From positions 1 through 35,263 of the forward strand of contig JAESUG010000005.1 in NCBI GenBank assembly GCA_016763185.1: a stretch of DNA of 35,263 nt, given 5' to 3'. The position numbers were made by a program, and so were the translations under genes. Below the pieces are notes generated by a model. The model was not told the DNA's origin, did no database searches, and saw nothing but the letters and a program-made list of their open reading frames with translations. This DNA is from Robiginitomaculum sp. GTDB taxonomy: Bacteria; Pseudomonadota; Alphaproteobacteria; Caulobacterales; Maricaulaceae. Below are positions 22,647 to 30,425 of the stretch, piece after piece (position 1 is the stretch's first letter; the number at the start of each line of letters is the position of its first letter).

Positions 22647-23360
22647 TTATCGTCCGTTCCAAGTCCGGTATTGTCCGCCATATGTACGGCATTCTTTGGT
22701 TTGGATCCGCTTAACATAACCGTATTGATCCCGAACCTTACGATTGACCTTGCGGCAATCATTCGGACGATTTTGTCCGGCTAGATAGACAAAGCTGGTC
22801 GGCGCATAGTCAACATTGTTGCGATAGGTATTGCGCCGTTGGTTGCTGTTCGAATACTGGCGTTGCTGTCGGTTGCGATCGGCGCGGCGCTGTTGGCGCT
22901 GATACCGCTTTTGGGCGCGGTGCTCTTGGCGGTAGCTGCGCTTATCACCCGCATAGCCGCGATTGTATGAACGATTATAGCCATGGCGTGATCCACGATT
23001 GTGACGCGAGCTATACCGGTTGTTTGAGCGACGATTGTCATAGGCATGCCCATTGTTATAATCATAACGTACCTGTTGGTACCGTTGTCGTTGTCGTGGA
23101 CGACAATCGTCATTACCATTCGTAATTGCGGCCCCGGCGATACCACCAACGACAGCGCCAATTACGGCACCTTCTGTGCGGTCATGGTAACCGGCAATTT
23201 CGGAACCGATTAATCCGCCTAGTAACCCGCCAACCAGAACACCAACGACTTGGTCGCCATTATTTGATCGGCATTTATTGCGATAATCATCAGCCATTGC
23301 TGTGGCCGGTAAGGTTATGCCGGCAAGTAAAGTTGCGGCAGCTATCATTGCGTTACGCAT
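22647..23360 (-). CDS. Exported glycine-zipper protein with Arg/Asn/Gln/Tyr-rich region
   Basis: This 237-residue exported protein has a signal peptide (1-23, ending AMA before DDY). A glycine zipper of the Rick_17kDa/2TM type spans about 39-80 (VVGVLVGGLLGGLIGSEIAG and GAVIGAVVGGIAGAAI). Residues 85-200 form a low-complexity, strongly basic stretch rich in R, N, Q, Y and S, and a more ordered C-terminus has two cysteines. I moved the start from 23444 to the ATG at 23360, which has AAGGAG upstream. Similar zippers occur in outer-membrane or stress-related lipoproteins, but there is no lipobox here. Function is unknown; the basic region could bind polyanions. It has its own terminator at 22602-22623. 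Confidence 0.78.
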   Translation of the reverse strand: MRNAMIAAATLLAGITLPATAMADDYRNKCRSNNGDQVVGVLVGGLLGGLIGSEIAGYHDRTEGAVIGAVVGGIAGAAITNGNDDCRPRQRQRYQQVRYDYNNGHAYDNRRSNNRYSSRHNRGSRHGYNRSYNRGYAGDKRSYRQEHRAQKRYQRQQRRADRNRQQRQYSNSNQRRNTYRNNVDYAPTSFVYLAGQNRPNDCRKVNRKVRDQYGYVKRIQTKECRTYGGQYRTWNGR

Positions 23361-23412
23361 GGGGGTCTCTCCTTCATATTTCGCTAGCCTGTGTAGCGAT
23401 GACTGCAACTTA

Positions 23413-23432
23413 CAAAACCCTGTCTGAACAGG
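23413..23432 (-). terminator. Weak hairpin after pyrC
   Basis: On the minus strand CCTGT-TCAG-ACAGG is followed by GTTTTG, about 65 bp past the pyrC stop. The five-bp stem makes this a weak intrinsic terminator at best. It lies in the 136-bp gap that must also hold the glycine-zipper gene promoter. Confidence 0.3.
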
Positions 23433-23496
23433 AGGTGAAGCCATTTGTCAGGTTGTGTTATGGGAGGAAAAAGACCGTCTGCGTTATACTTTTACC

Positions 23497-24819
23497 TTAT
23501 AAGCACTCTTGGAATGTGAGGGGCTTGCCTTGTGCCTTTGTGGTAATTTCGTCATCTTGCATGACCACGACCCCGCGAATAATGGTGGCCATCGGCCAGC
23601 CGGTGACTTCATGGCCCGCAAAGGCAGTCCATTTGCATTTCGAAGCAATCCATTCGTCGGTAATGACACGTTTGGCGCTTAAGTCCGCCAAGGTGAAGTC
23701 TGCGTCATAGCCCACGGCCATGCGCCCTTTGCCGGCAATTCCAAATATACGGTTGGCCCCGGCGGAAGTAAGATCGACAAAGCGCTGCAAGCTAAGTCGT
23801 CCTTTGGCCACATGGTCCAACATGATCGGTACCAAGGTTTGCACACCCGGCATCCCGGACGGCGAAGCAGGGTAGGGCCGCTGTTTTTCTTCGAGCAAAT
23901 GCGGCGCATGGTCAGAGCCGATGACATCAACCAGACCATTTTGCACACCAGCCCAGATCCCGGCCCGGTGTCGCTGCGAACGAATTGGCGGGTTTTGTTG
24001 TACTTTTCCGGCCAGTTCCTCATAACATTCCGGTGCGGCCAAGGTTAAGTGTTGCGGCGTTACTTCGACGGTAGCAATATCACGGTGCTGGGCCAAAAAC
24101 ACGATCTCTTCGGCGGTGGAAATATGTAAGACATGAATACGTTTTCGTGCTTTTCGTGCCAAACGAACGAGGCGCTTTGTTGAGATCATTGCGGCCTCGG
24201 CATCGCGAACCACTGGGTGCGACGAATAATCGCCCGCTACCGCCAGATGATACCGGCTTTCCAATCGATCATCATCCTCGGAATGAAAGGCGGCGCGGCG
24301 GGTGATATTGGCCAATACTCGCGCCACCCCAGCATCATCAGATACCAATAGTGAACCGGTGCTGGCCCCCATAAATACTTTGATCCCGCAACATCCCGGC
24401 ACCCGTTCGAGGTCGGGGAGTTGTTCAAAATTTTCATTGGTGGCCCCACCGTAAAAGGCGTGATCGCAATGCATCCGGTCTTTGGCACGGGTTAATTTGT
24501 CCTGTAATGCCTCCACCGTTGAGGTTGAAGGCTTGGTGTTTGGCATTTCAAACACGCTGGTTACTCCGCCCAATACCGCAGCGCGTGAGCCGGTTTCTAG
24601 GTCCTCTTTGGTCTCCGACCCCGGTTCACGAAAATGAACTTGGCTGTCGATTATGCCAGGAAATACGTGCAAGCCAGTAGCGTTTATTGTTCGCGCTGCG
24701 CTTGCTTGGCGTAAATCACCGATGGCGGCAATTTTGCCGTCGACCATCGCCACATCACCAAGGCCGATGCCATCATGGTTGACCAAAGTTCCGCCGGTAA
24801 TCAAAAGATCATAGTTCAT
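23497..24819 (-). CDS. pyrC: Dihydroorotase
   Basis: PyrC cyclises carbamoyl-aspartate to dihydroorotate in pyrimidine synthesis. The 440-residue amidohydrolase shows DSQVHFREPG (58-67), GIKVFMGAS with K147 as the carboxylated lysine candidate, H179, H232 in HISTAEE and D303 in GSDHAPH. The usual first histidine of the HxH pair is Gln here (QVH). I recall this Q form in other alphaproteobacterial dihydroorotases, so it may mark a subfamily. The start ATG at 24819 replaces 24885, because MNYDLLITGGTLV is the normal opening. It is divergent from ygfZ across 50 bp. Hydantoinase or allantoinase activity is a less likely alternative. Confidence 0.9.
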   Translation of the reverse strand: MNYDLLITGGTLVNHDGIGLGDVAMVDGKIAAIGDLRQASAARTINATGLHVFPGIIDSQVHFREPGSETKEDLETGSRAAVLGGVTSVFEMPNTKPSTSTVEALQDKLTRAKDRMHCDHAFYGGATNENFEQLPDLERVPGCCGIKVFMGASTGSLLVSDDAGVARVLANITRRAAFHSEDDDRLESRYHLAVAGDYSSHPVVRDAEAAMISTKRLVRLARKARKRIHVLHISTAEEIVFLAQHRDIATVEVTPQHLTLAAPECYEELAGKVQQNPPIRSQRHRAGIWAGVQNGLVDVIGSDHAPHLLEEKQRPYPASPSGMPGVQTLVPIMLDHVAKGRLSLQRFVDLTSAGANRIFGIAGKGRMAVGYDADFTLADLSAKRVITDEWIASKCKWTAFAGHEVTGWPMATIIRGVVVMQDDEITTKAQGKPLTFQECL

Positions 24820-24869
24820 GGAAATTTTCCGCCTTGCAGTTTTAAGATTGTGCCGCCAGTATAGCCGAT

Positions 24870-25688
24870 ATGGAAGTTTTCGCACCCCCTCAAATGCGCG
24901 CCGTATTATCGTTGACTGGAAGTGATAGTTTTAGCTTTTTGCAAGGAATGATTACCAATGATCTGGAGTTGTTGGCTACACAAAACGCCATTTATGCAGC
25001 GTTTTTGTCACCGCAAGGCAAAGTGTTACAAACCTTCTTTGTGGTCAGTGACGGCACGGGCGGGTTTTTACTGGATTGCGCCAATGGTGATTTTGGCAGT
25101 TTCGTAAAACGACTGACCATGTTTCGGTTGCGCGCAGATGTGATCATTCTTGATGTGTCAGCTCATTGGCAGACCGGGCTTAGCGCTGGACCGGTATCGG
25201 TTGAAAACGCAATTTCGTTTGCTGATCCACGTAATTCAGCCTTGGGGTTTCGTCACATTATTCCAACTAAAGATGCGAAACCAAAGCCTGCGACCCCAGA
25301 GTTCTTAGCCATCCGGTTTGCACATTTCACCCCCGAACAAGACCTTGATTTTGCCAGTGGCGAAGTGTTTGTCACCGATATCAATATGGATTTACAAAAT
25401 GGCATTGCCTGGCGCAAAGGCTGTTATGTCGGCCAAGAAGTGGTGAGCCGAGTGCGCCGGCGCGGGACCATTCGCAAGCGAATTTGCTTGGCAGGCTTTA
25501 CGGGGGCACCACCTGCACCGGGTACGCTTATTTTTGCAGGCAAAGCAAAATTGGGCCATATTTGCTCAAACTACGGCACGGAGGCTTTGGCGATGATCCG
25601 TACCGACCGCTTGCACCAAACCAGCGAACCGATTACGGCTGCCGATATGCCTTTAACCTTACATCCACCAAAGGAGATTGATCTATGA
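24870..25688 (+). CDS. ygfZ: Folate-binding protein YgfZ (GcvT-like)
   Basis: YgfZ is a tetrahydrofolate-dependent protein that supports Fe-S enzymes such as MiaB. The 272-residue protein has a GcvT-like fold beginning AVLSLTGSDSFSFLQGMITND. The diagnostic motif KGCYVGQEVVSRVRRRG holds the invariant Cys of the KGCYxGQE signature. The C-terminal barrel is short. The gene lies divergent to pyrC and overlaps tag by four bases (ATGA), so ygfZ and tag are probably one transcript. The 50-bp gap to pyrC must carry promoters for both directions. Confidence 0.9.
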   Translation: MEVFAPPQMRAVLSLTGSDSFSFLQGMITNDLELLATQNAIYAAFLSPQGKVLQTFFVVSDGTGGFLLDCANGDFGSFVKRLTMFRLRADVIILDVSAHWQTGLSAGPVSVENAISFADPRNSALGFRHIIPTKDAKPKPATPEFLAIRFAHFTPEQDLDFASGEVFVTDINMDLQNGIAWRKGCYVGQEVVSRVRRRGTIRKRICLAGFTGAPPAPGTLIFAGKAKLGHICSNYGTEALAMIRTDRLHQTSEPITAADMPLTLHPPKEIDL

Positions 25689-26278
25689 GCGTTCGTTGTG
25701 CATGGGTGCCGCCTACTGATCCGCTTTATTGTGCTTATCATGATGAAGAATGGGGGGTGGCGGAGGCTGAGCCGCAAGCCTTGTGGGAAAAACTGGTATT
25801 GGACGGGATGCAAGCGGGGTTGTCATGGATCACAATTTTGCGCAAGCGCGAAACCATTCGGGCGGCATTTGCCAATTTCGACCCCGAAAAAGTTGCCAGA
25901 TTTGACGAAACGGACATGGAGAGATTGCTAAATGATGCGGGTATTATCCGCTCGCGGGCCAAGTGTCAGGCGACCATTGATGGCGCTAAAATATTCCTAG
26001 ACATGCGCGACAAAGGCGAGGATTTTTCGCACTATATGTGGGGGTTTGTTGATGGCAAGCCGTTGCAAAACAGCTGGGCGAGCTTGGCGCAAGTTCCGTC
26101 AAAAACCGAGCTGTCCGAGGTCATCACCAAAGACTTGAAATCCCGTGGTTTCAAATTTTGTGGGCCGGTGATCGTCTATGCCTTTATGCAAGCAGTGGGC
26201 ATGGTCAATGATCATACCGTGGATTGTCATTGTTACGAGCCGGTGCGCAATGCCGGTTTTGATATCAACCAAACTTGA
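25685..26278 (+). CDS. tag: DNA-3-methyladenine glycosylase I
   Basis: Tag excises 3-methyladenine from alkylated DNA. The 197-residue protein starts MSVRCAWVPPTDPLYCAYHD. C5 and H19 match the N-terminal zinc ligands, and DHTVDCHCYEP near residue 180 supplies the C-terminal pair. DEEWG, GLSWITILRKRETIRAAFANFDP and RGFKFCGPVIVYAFMQA are typical family blocks. It overlaps ygfZ by ATGA and is followed by a 101-bp gap before the FabH-like gene. Constitutive expression with ygfZ is inferred from the overlap. Confidence 0.94.
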   Translation: MSVRCAWVPPTDPLYCAYHDEEWGVAEAEPQALWEKLVLDGMQAGLSWITILRKRETIRAAFANFDPEKVARFDETDMERLLNDAGIIRSRAKCQATIDGAKIFLDMRDKGEDFSHYMWGFVDGKPLQNSWASLAQVPSKTELSEVITKDLKSRGFKFCGPVIVYAFMQAVGMVNDHTVDCHCYEPVRNAGFDINQT

Positions 26279-26379
26279 TGTAATGTGACACAAATTTTGC
26301 CTGACACGCTGTCAAGTTCGGCGTATGAATGCGCTGGGGTTTGTGTTTTTTTCCAAGCAAAATAAGAAACGGAACAGGC

Positions 26380-27498
26380 ATGAGTAAAGCCGTCATTTCC
26401 TCCACCGGGCTGTGGACACCAAAAAATAGTATTTCCAACGATGAACTGGTCGCCAGCTATAATCAGTGGGCCAACAATTGGAACCAAACGCACCAAGCCA
26501 AAATTGACGCTGGTGATGCTTTGCCGAAACCGATGTCATCATCGGAATTTATCGAAAAAGCTTCTGGGATCAAATCTCGTTTTGTGGTGTCAAAAGAGCC
26601 AATTCTAGACCCAGACATCATGGCCCCCAGAATTCCGGAGCGTGCCGATAGCGAGATTTCATTGCTGGCAGAAATGGCAGTGGCGGCGGCCAAGCAAGCT
26701 TTGGCCACAGCAGGACGAGCGGCCAAAGACGTGGATGCGGTATTGGTGGCTTGTTCAAACTTGCAACGGGCATACCCCGCGATTTCTATTGAAGTACAAG
26801 ATGCGTTGGGCACCTCCGGCTTTGGCTTTGACATGAACGTTGCTTGTTCGTCGGCGACCTTTGGTATTAGCACCGCGGCCTCGATGATCCATAGTGGTCA
26901 AGCCCGTTCGGTGTTGGTATGCAGCCCCGAAATTTGCTCTGGCCATCTGAACTTTCGCGACCGGGATAGTCATTTTATTTTTGGCGATGTCGCCACTGCC
27001 GTGTTGGTCGAGGCGCAAAGCATGGCCCCCGATGGCGCGTTTGATATTGTGGATGCGGTGTTAAAAACCCAGTTCTCGAACAATATTCGCAATAATTTTG
27101 GCTTTTTGAACCGCGCTGCCCCCGAAGAAGTGGGCGCCGACGATAAATTGTTCGTCCAAGAGGGCCGCAAAGTATTTCGCGAAGTGGTGCCGTTGGTAGC
27201 CGCCATGATCCGCGAACAATTAGACGGCCAAGGCATTGCCCCCAGCGCCATTAAGCGTCTGTGGCTCCACCAAGCCAATTTGAGCATGAACAATCTCATC
27301 GCCAAAAAAGTAATGGGCGAAAGTGTGAGCACTGAAATTGCACCGGTAATTTTGGATGAATATGCCAATACCTCGTCAGCCGGTTCCATCATCGCATTTC
27401 ATAAATCACATGCAGATTTCACTACAGGCGACAAAGGGCTGATCTGCTCGTTTGGGGCCGGGTATTCCGCAGGTTCCATTGTGGTTGAAAAGCGCTAA
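26380..27498 (+). CDS. Beta-ketoacyl-ACP synthase III-like protein (FabH family, long form)
   Basis: This thiolase-fold condensing enzyme of 372 residues has the catalytic triad C156 (NVACSSATFG), H297 (WLHQANLSMN) and N330 (EYANTSSAG). Its N-terminal half carries an insert (about 28-60, NQWANNWNQTHQAKIDAGDA) absent from housekeeping FabH of about 320 residues. This pattern resembles the Pseudomonas PA3286 group, reported to use medium-chain acyl-CoA and malonyl-ACP. It may therefore shunt beta-oxidation intermediates into fatty acid synthesis, rather than start synthesis from acetyl-CoA. I chose the ATG at 26380 (GGAACAGG upstream) over 26329. The FrnE-like gene follows after 5 bp, so the two are likely one operon. 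Confidence 0.85.
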   Translation: MSKAVISSTGLWTPKNSISNDELVASYNQWANNWNQTHQAKIDAGDALPKPMSSSEFIEKASGIKSRFVVSKEPILDPDIMAPRIPERADSEISLLAEMAVAAAKQALATAGRAAKDVDAVLVACSNLQRAYPAISIEVQDALGTSGFGFDMNVACSSATFGISTAASMIHSGQARSVLVCSPEICSGHLNFRDRDSHFIFGDVATAVLVEAQSMAPDGAFDIVDAVLKTQFSNNIRNNFGFLNRAAPEEVGADDKLFVQEGRKVFREVVPLVAAMIREQLDGQGIAPSAIKRLWLHQANLSMNNLIAKKVMGESVSTEIAPVILDEYANTSSAGSIIAFHKSHADFTTGDKGLICSFGAGYSAGSIVVEKR

Positions 27499-27503
27499 AT
27501 GCC

Positions 27504-28142
27504 ATGAGCGAAGCGCCCCCACGAGAAATTGACATGGTGTCGGACATTGTTTGTCCGTGGTGTTGGGTGGGCTTGCGCAACTTAATTTTAGCATTGCAGC
27601 AAAGCCCTGAACTTGCATTTTCAGTGACGTTTCGCCCGTTTTTCTTGGATGGAACCTTACCTGAAACCGGTGCCGATTATCACGCCTATATGGCGGCGAA
27701 GTTTCCCAACCCTGAACAACGCAAAGCAGGATTGTTGGCCTTGGAACAAGCGGGCAAGGCGGTTGGTATCGATTTTCGGTTCGACAAGATCAAGCGCCGC
27801 CCCCATACCGGCAATGCCCATCGGTTACTGTTGTGGGCCCTAGGTCAAAACAAAGGCTTGGCCGCCAAGGAAGCTTTGTTTTCGGCGTTCTTCACCGAAG
27901 GCTTGGATATTGGCGACCGGCAAGTGTTGGTACAAATCGCCAGCAATATCGGCATGGACGGCGCATTGGTGAAAGACCTGCTAGAGGGCACCCAAGACAA
28001 AGCCAAAGTTGAGGCCGAAGTAAAAGGCTTTCAGGAAATGGGTGTTTCTGGCGTTCCAACCTTTATTGTCGACCGAAAAACCGGTGTATCCGGGGCCTTA
28101 CCACCAGATGATTTGGCAAAGTTTTTAACCCAAATTGGATGA
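27504..28142 (+). CDS. DsbA-family oxidoreductase (FrnE-like)
   Basis: This cytoplasmic thioredoxin-fold protein of 212 residues has CPWC (C17-C20) in DIVCPWCWVGLRNL and a helical insert containing AHRLLLWALGQNKGLAAKEALFSAFF. The end GVSGVPTFIVDRKTGVSGA holds the cis-proline. There is no signal peptide. The family includes FrnE and 2-hydroxychromene-2-carboxylate isomerases; the CxxC favours a redox role. It follows the FabH-like gene by 5 bp. Its last 18 bases overlap the convergent PepSY gene. Confidence 0.88.
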   Translation: MSEAPPREIDMVSDIVCPWCWVGLRNLILALQQSPELAFSVTFRPFFLDGTLPETGADYHAYMAAKFPNPEQRKAGLLALEQAGKAVGIDFRFDKIKRRPHTGNAHRLLLWALGQNKGLAAKEALFSAFFTEGLDIGDRQVLVQIASNIGMDGALVKDLLEGTQDKAKVEAEVKGFQEMGVSGVPTFIVDRKTGVSGALPPDDLAKFLTQIG

Positions 28143-28853
28143 CCTACCGCCCCGCCGCTTTTTTCGCGGTCGCAACACGAACCGATGCACCAATAAGGAA
28201 ATTCCGGTTAGCGAAAACACCAAGGCGCTCAGCGAAAATATGATCAACAATGGATGATTAAAATCATCGCGTTCGTCATAATCCATAATGTGCAACATCC
28301 AAAAGAAATCAAACAGCCGCCACAGATCAGACCGGCGCGCAATGATGCGACCTTGCTTAATATCAACCCATACCGAATAGTTAGAAGGCTGGCTGAACAC
28401 CGCTTGATAGAGCGGGCCTCGGCCTCGCACTTCAATGGGGCCTTTTTCAACTAAGCTCACGTGAAGCAATTTGCCACTACCCGTGTAGTCCGCGACTGCC
28501 AACGTCGTAGCTTGGGCCATACTTAAGGGTAGCAAGGAACGACCGGTTGTTGCAGATAGTAACAAAACGCTCTGATCCGATGTTATGCGCCACACCGGAT
28601 CGCCAGCAAAACTTTCAAGCTGTAAAGCCGTGATATCTGAAAGCCCTGCCGCTTTTGCTGCGTCCAATGGGTCAATGCCATTGGGAATATCAATCGGCAA
28701 TGCTCTTGGTTCGGCGATTAAATGTTCGGAGCGCACATCTTCGATTTTGGCCACGCTCATCACCAAACCACCTGCCGTCCACAACACAATTTGCACGCCG
28801 ACAATCAAGCCAATCCATTTGTGCATCCGGGTTAAAATTGCAGCTGTTTTCAT
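28125..28853 (-). CDS. PepSY domain-containing membrane protein
   Basis: This 242-residue protein has an N-terminal TM helix after MHKWIGLIVGVQIVLWTAGG, a periplasmic middle with PepSY-like segments (about 60-180) and a C-terminal TM (PLLIIFSLSALVFSLTGISL). A basic tail (RPRKKRRGG) follows. The HxxDYDERDDFNHPLL stretch before the last TM is characteristic of PepSY-TM proteins. Related proteins appear beside iron or flavin-reductase systems, but none is here. I moved the start from 29093 to the ATG at 28853, because the preceding 80 residues are antisense to the TauE gene and its leader. It is divergent from TauE by 73 bp. Confidence 0.82.
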   Translation of the reverse strand: MKTAAILTRMHKWIGLIVGVQIVLWTAGGLVMSVAKIEDVRSEHLIAEPRALPIDIPNGIDPLDAAKAAGLSDITALQLESFAGDPVWRITSDQSVLLLSATTGRSLLPLSMAQATTLAVADYTGSGKLLHVSLVEKGPIEVRGRGPLYQAVFSQPSNYSVWVDIKQGRIIARRSDLWRLFDFFWMLHIMDYDERDDFNHPLLIIFSLSALVFSLTGISLLVHRFVLRPRKKRRGGRSSNLG

Positions 28854-28926
28854 GGTAATGGCCTTAACAATTGGCAATGCTTCGAAATTTGGTTTATGGG
28901 AACCGACAAGAAAGAAGCAGATCATC

Positions 28927-29679
28927 ATGCCCATTACAAGCGCTATTATTTTACTGATCACCGTGCTGGCCACCGCGTTTTTATCCGGGATTTTTGGGAT
29001 GGCCGGTGGCCTGATCCTGATGGGGGTGTTGCTAAGCTTGCTAAGTGTCCCGCAGGCGATGGTGGCGCACGGGTTATTGCAAATGTTGGCCAATGGCTGG
29101 CGCTGTTATTTGCTACGAACCTCCATCCAGCGGCGGGTTCTGGCCTATTATTGCGTGGGTACGGTGTTGGCGATCGGCTTGTTGTTTTTTGTGGCATTTC
29201 GCCCATCAAGACCCGTGGTGCTTTTGCTATTGGGGTTGGTGCCATTTTTGATTTGGCTGCCTAAATCCGTGTTTCGCTTGGATGCACAAAACCCAGCTCA
29301 TGCGGTGTTGGCGGGGTTTTTGGTGACGGGCTTAAACACATTTGCAGGTGTGGCCGGGCCGATCTTGGACATTTTTTTCGTCCGAACCACGCTGACCCGC
29401 CATCAAATTGTCGCTACCAAATCCGTCACCCAATTGATCGCCCATTTCGTCAAAGTTATTTTTTGGAGCGGCTTGGCCTTCGGTGCTTTGTCGGATAACA
29501 AAGGTCTGTTGATAGTTTTGCTGCTTGCCATTCCATTTTCGATGACCGGTACCTGGGTTGGTGGATTTGTACTAGACCGCCTAAGCGATAAGTCGTTTTT
29601 GAGGTGGGTACGAGGTTTGGTAACGGGTATTGGTATCGTGTTTTTGGGCAGAGCAATGATGACGTGGTTCGGCGGATGA
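28927..29679 (+). CDS. TauE/SafE-family sulfite or anion exporter-like protein
   Basis: This 250-residue inner-membrane protein has about seven or eight TM helices and two similar halves: FLSGIFGMAGGLILMGVLLS near the N-terminus and GLNTFAGVAGPILDIFFV in the second half. The family moves sulfite, sulfoacetate or other small anions, but the substrate is unknown here. The start at 28927 replaces 28585, since the earlier part is antisense to the PepSY gene. It overlaps the WaaE-like gene by ATGA (29676-29679), so both are probably co-translated. A common pathway is not obvious. Confidence 0.82.
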   Translation: MPITSAIILLITVLATAFLSGIFGMAGGLILMGVLLSLLSVPQAMVAHGLLQMLANGWRCYLLRTSIQRRVLAYYCVGTVLAIGLLFFVAFRPSRPVVLLLLGLVPFLIWLPKSVFRLDAQNPAHAVLAGFLVTGLNTFAGVAGPILDIFFVRTTLTRHQIVATKSVTQLIAHFVKVIFWSGLAFGALSDNKGLLIVLLLAIPFSMTGTWVGGFVLDRLSDKSFLRWVRGLVTGIGIVFLGRAMMTWFGG

Positions 29680-30419
29680 CAAAAATTACCGCCAGCGCCT
29701 TTCTCATCACGTTGAACTGCGAGGAAACCCTCGAAGCGGCCTTACAAAGCGTCGCCGGCTTTGCCCAAATTGTGGTGGTCGATTCGGGTAGCACCGACAA
29801 AACCCTACAGATCGCCAAACAATATGCTGATCTGGTTATGCACCATGATTTTGCTGGCTTTGGCCCACAAAAAGAATTTGCTTTGCGGCTCTGTACGCAA
29901 AAATGGGCGCTTAATCTGGATGCGGACGAAGTGATAAGCTCCGTGCTAACCGCCGAGATCGAACAATTGATCGAACAATCATCCGTGGACGGATTATTGG
30001 TGCCGCGCATCGACATGGTGTTTGGTAAACCAGCTCATCCTTGGACCCACAAAACCATATTGCAACGGTTTTTCCGCACGGAAAAAACCAACTATGACCC
30101 CAAACAAGTCCACGAATCGGTGCGATTGGAGGGCAAATGGGGCCGGGCCAAGGGCGTAATATTGCACCGCTCCGATCCGGATATCAAAACTCGTTTGGAA
30201 AAAATCCAGCTATATTCAAGCTTGCGCGCCAAGGACAAAGCGGCGGCAGGTAAACGGCCTAGTTTGCTGAAATTGCTATTGGCCGGGCCGTTGATCTTCT
30301 TAAAAACTTTTTTCATCCGGCGGCATTTTTTGAATGGCCGCGGCGGATTTGTGCTAAGCGTGATGAACGGCCATTACGCATTTCTAAAAGAAGCCAAATT
30401 ATTCGAGAAAACCCGTTAA
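29676..30419 (+). CDS. WaaE/KdtX-like family 2 glycosyltransferase
   Basis: This cytoplasmic GT2 enzyme of 247 residues opens with ITASAFLITLNCEETLEAAL. It shows VVVDSGSTDKT (33-43), the donor-binding LDADE (81-85) and KQVHESVRLEGK, a sequence typical of the WaaE/KdtX group that adds glucose to the inner LPS core. A C-terminal basic-hydrophobic helix (IFLKTFFIRRHFLNGRGG) probably contacts the membrane. The start at 29676 overlaps the TauE stop by four bases. It is close to, but not in, the waaA-lpxK operon. The exact sugar and acceptor remain inferred. Confidence 0.85.
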   Translation: MTKITASAFLITLNCEETLEAALQSVAGFAQIVVVDSGSTDKTLQIAKQYADLVMHHDFAGFGPQKEFALRLCTQKWALNLDADEVISSVLTAEIEQLIEQSSVDGLLVPRIDMVFGKPAHPWTHKTILQRFFRTEKTNYDPKQVHESVRLEGKWGRAKGVILHRSDPDIKTRLEKIQLYSSLRAKDKAAAGKRPSLLKLLLAGPLIFLKTFFIRRHFLNGRGGFVLSVMNGHYAFLKEAKLFEKTR

Positions 30420-30425
30420 AGCGAG

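Noticed and set aside
28585-28926. 114-residue N-terminal extension of the TauE protein
   Set aside because: It is antisense to the PepSY gene and its promoter gap, and the membrane protein begins at 28927.
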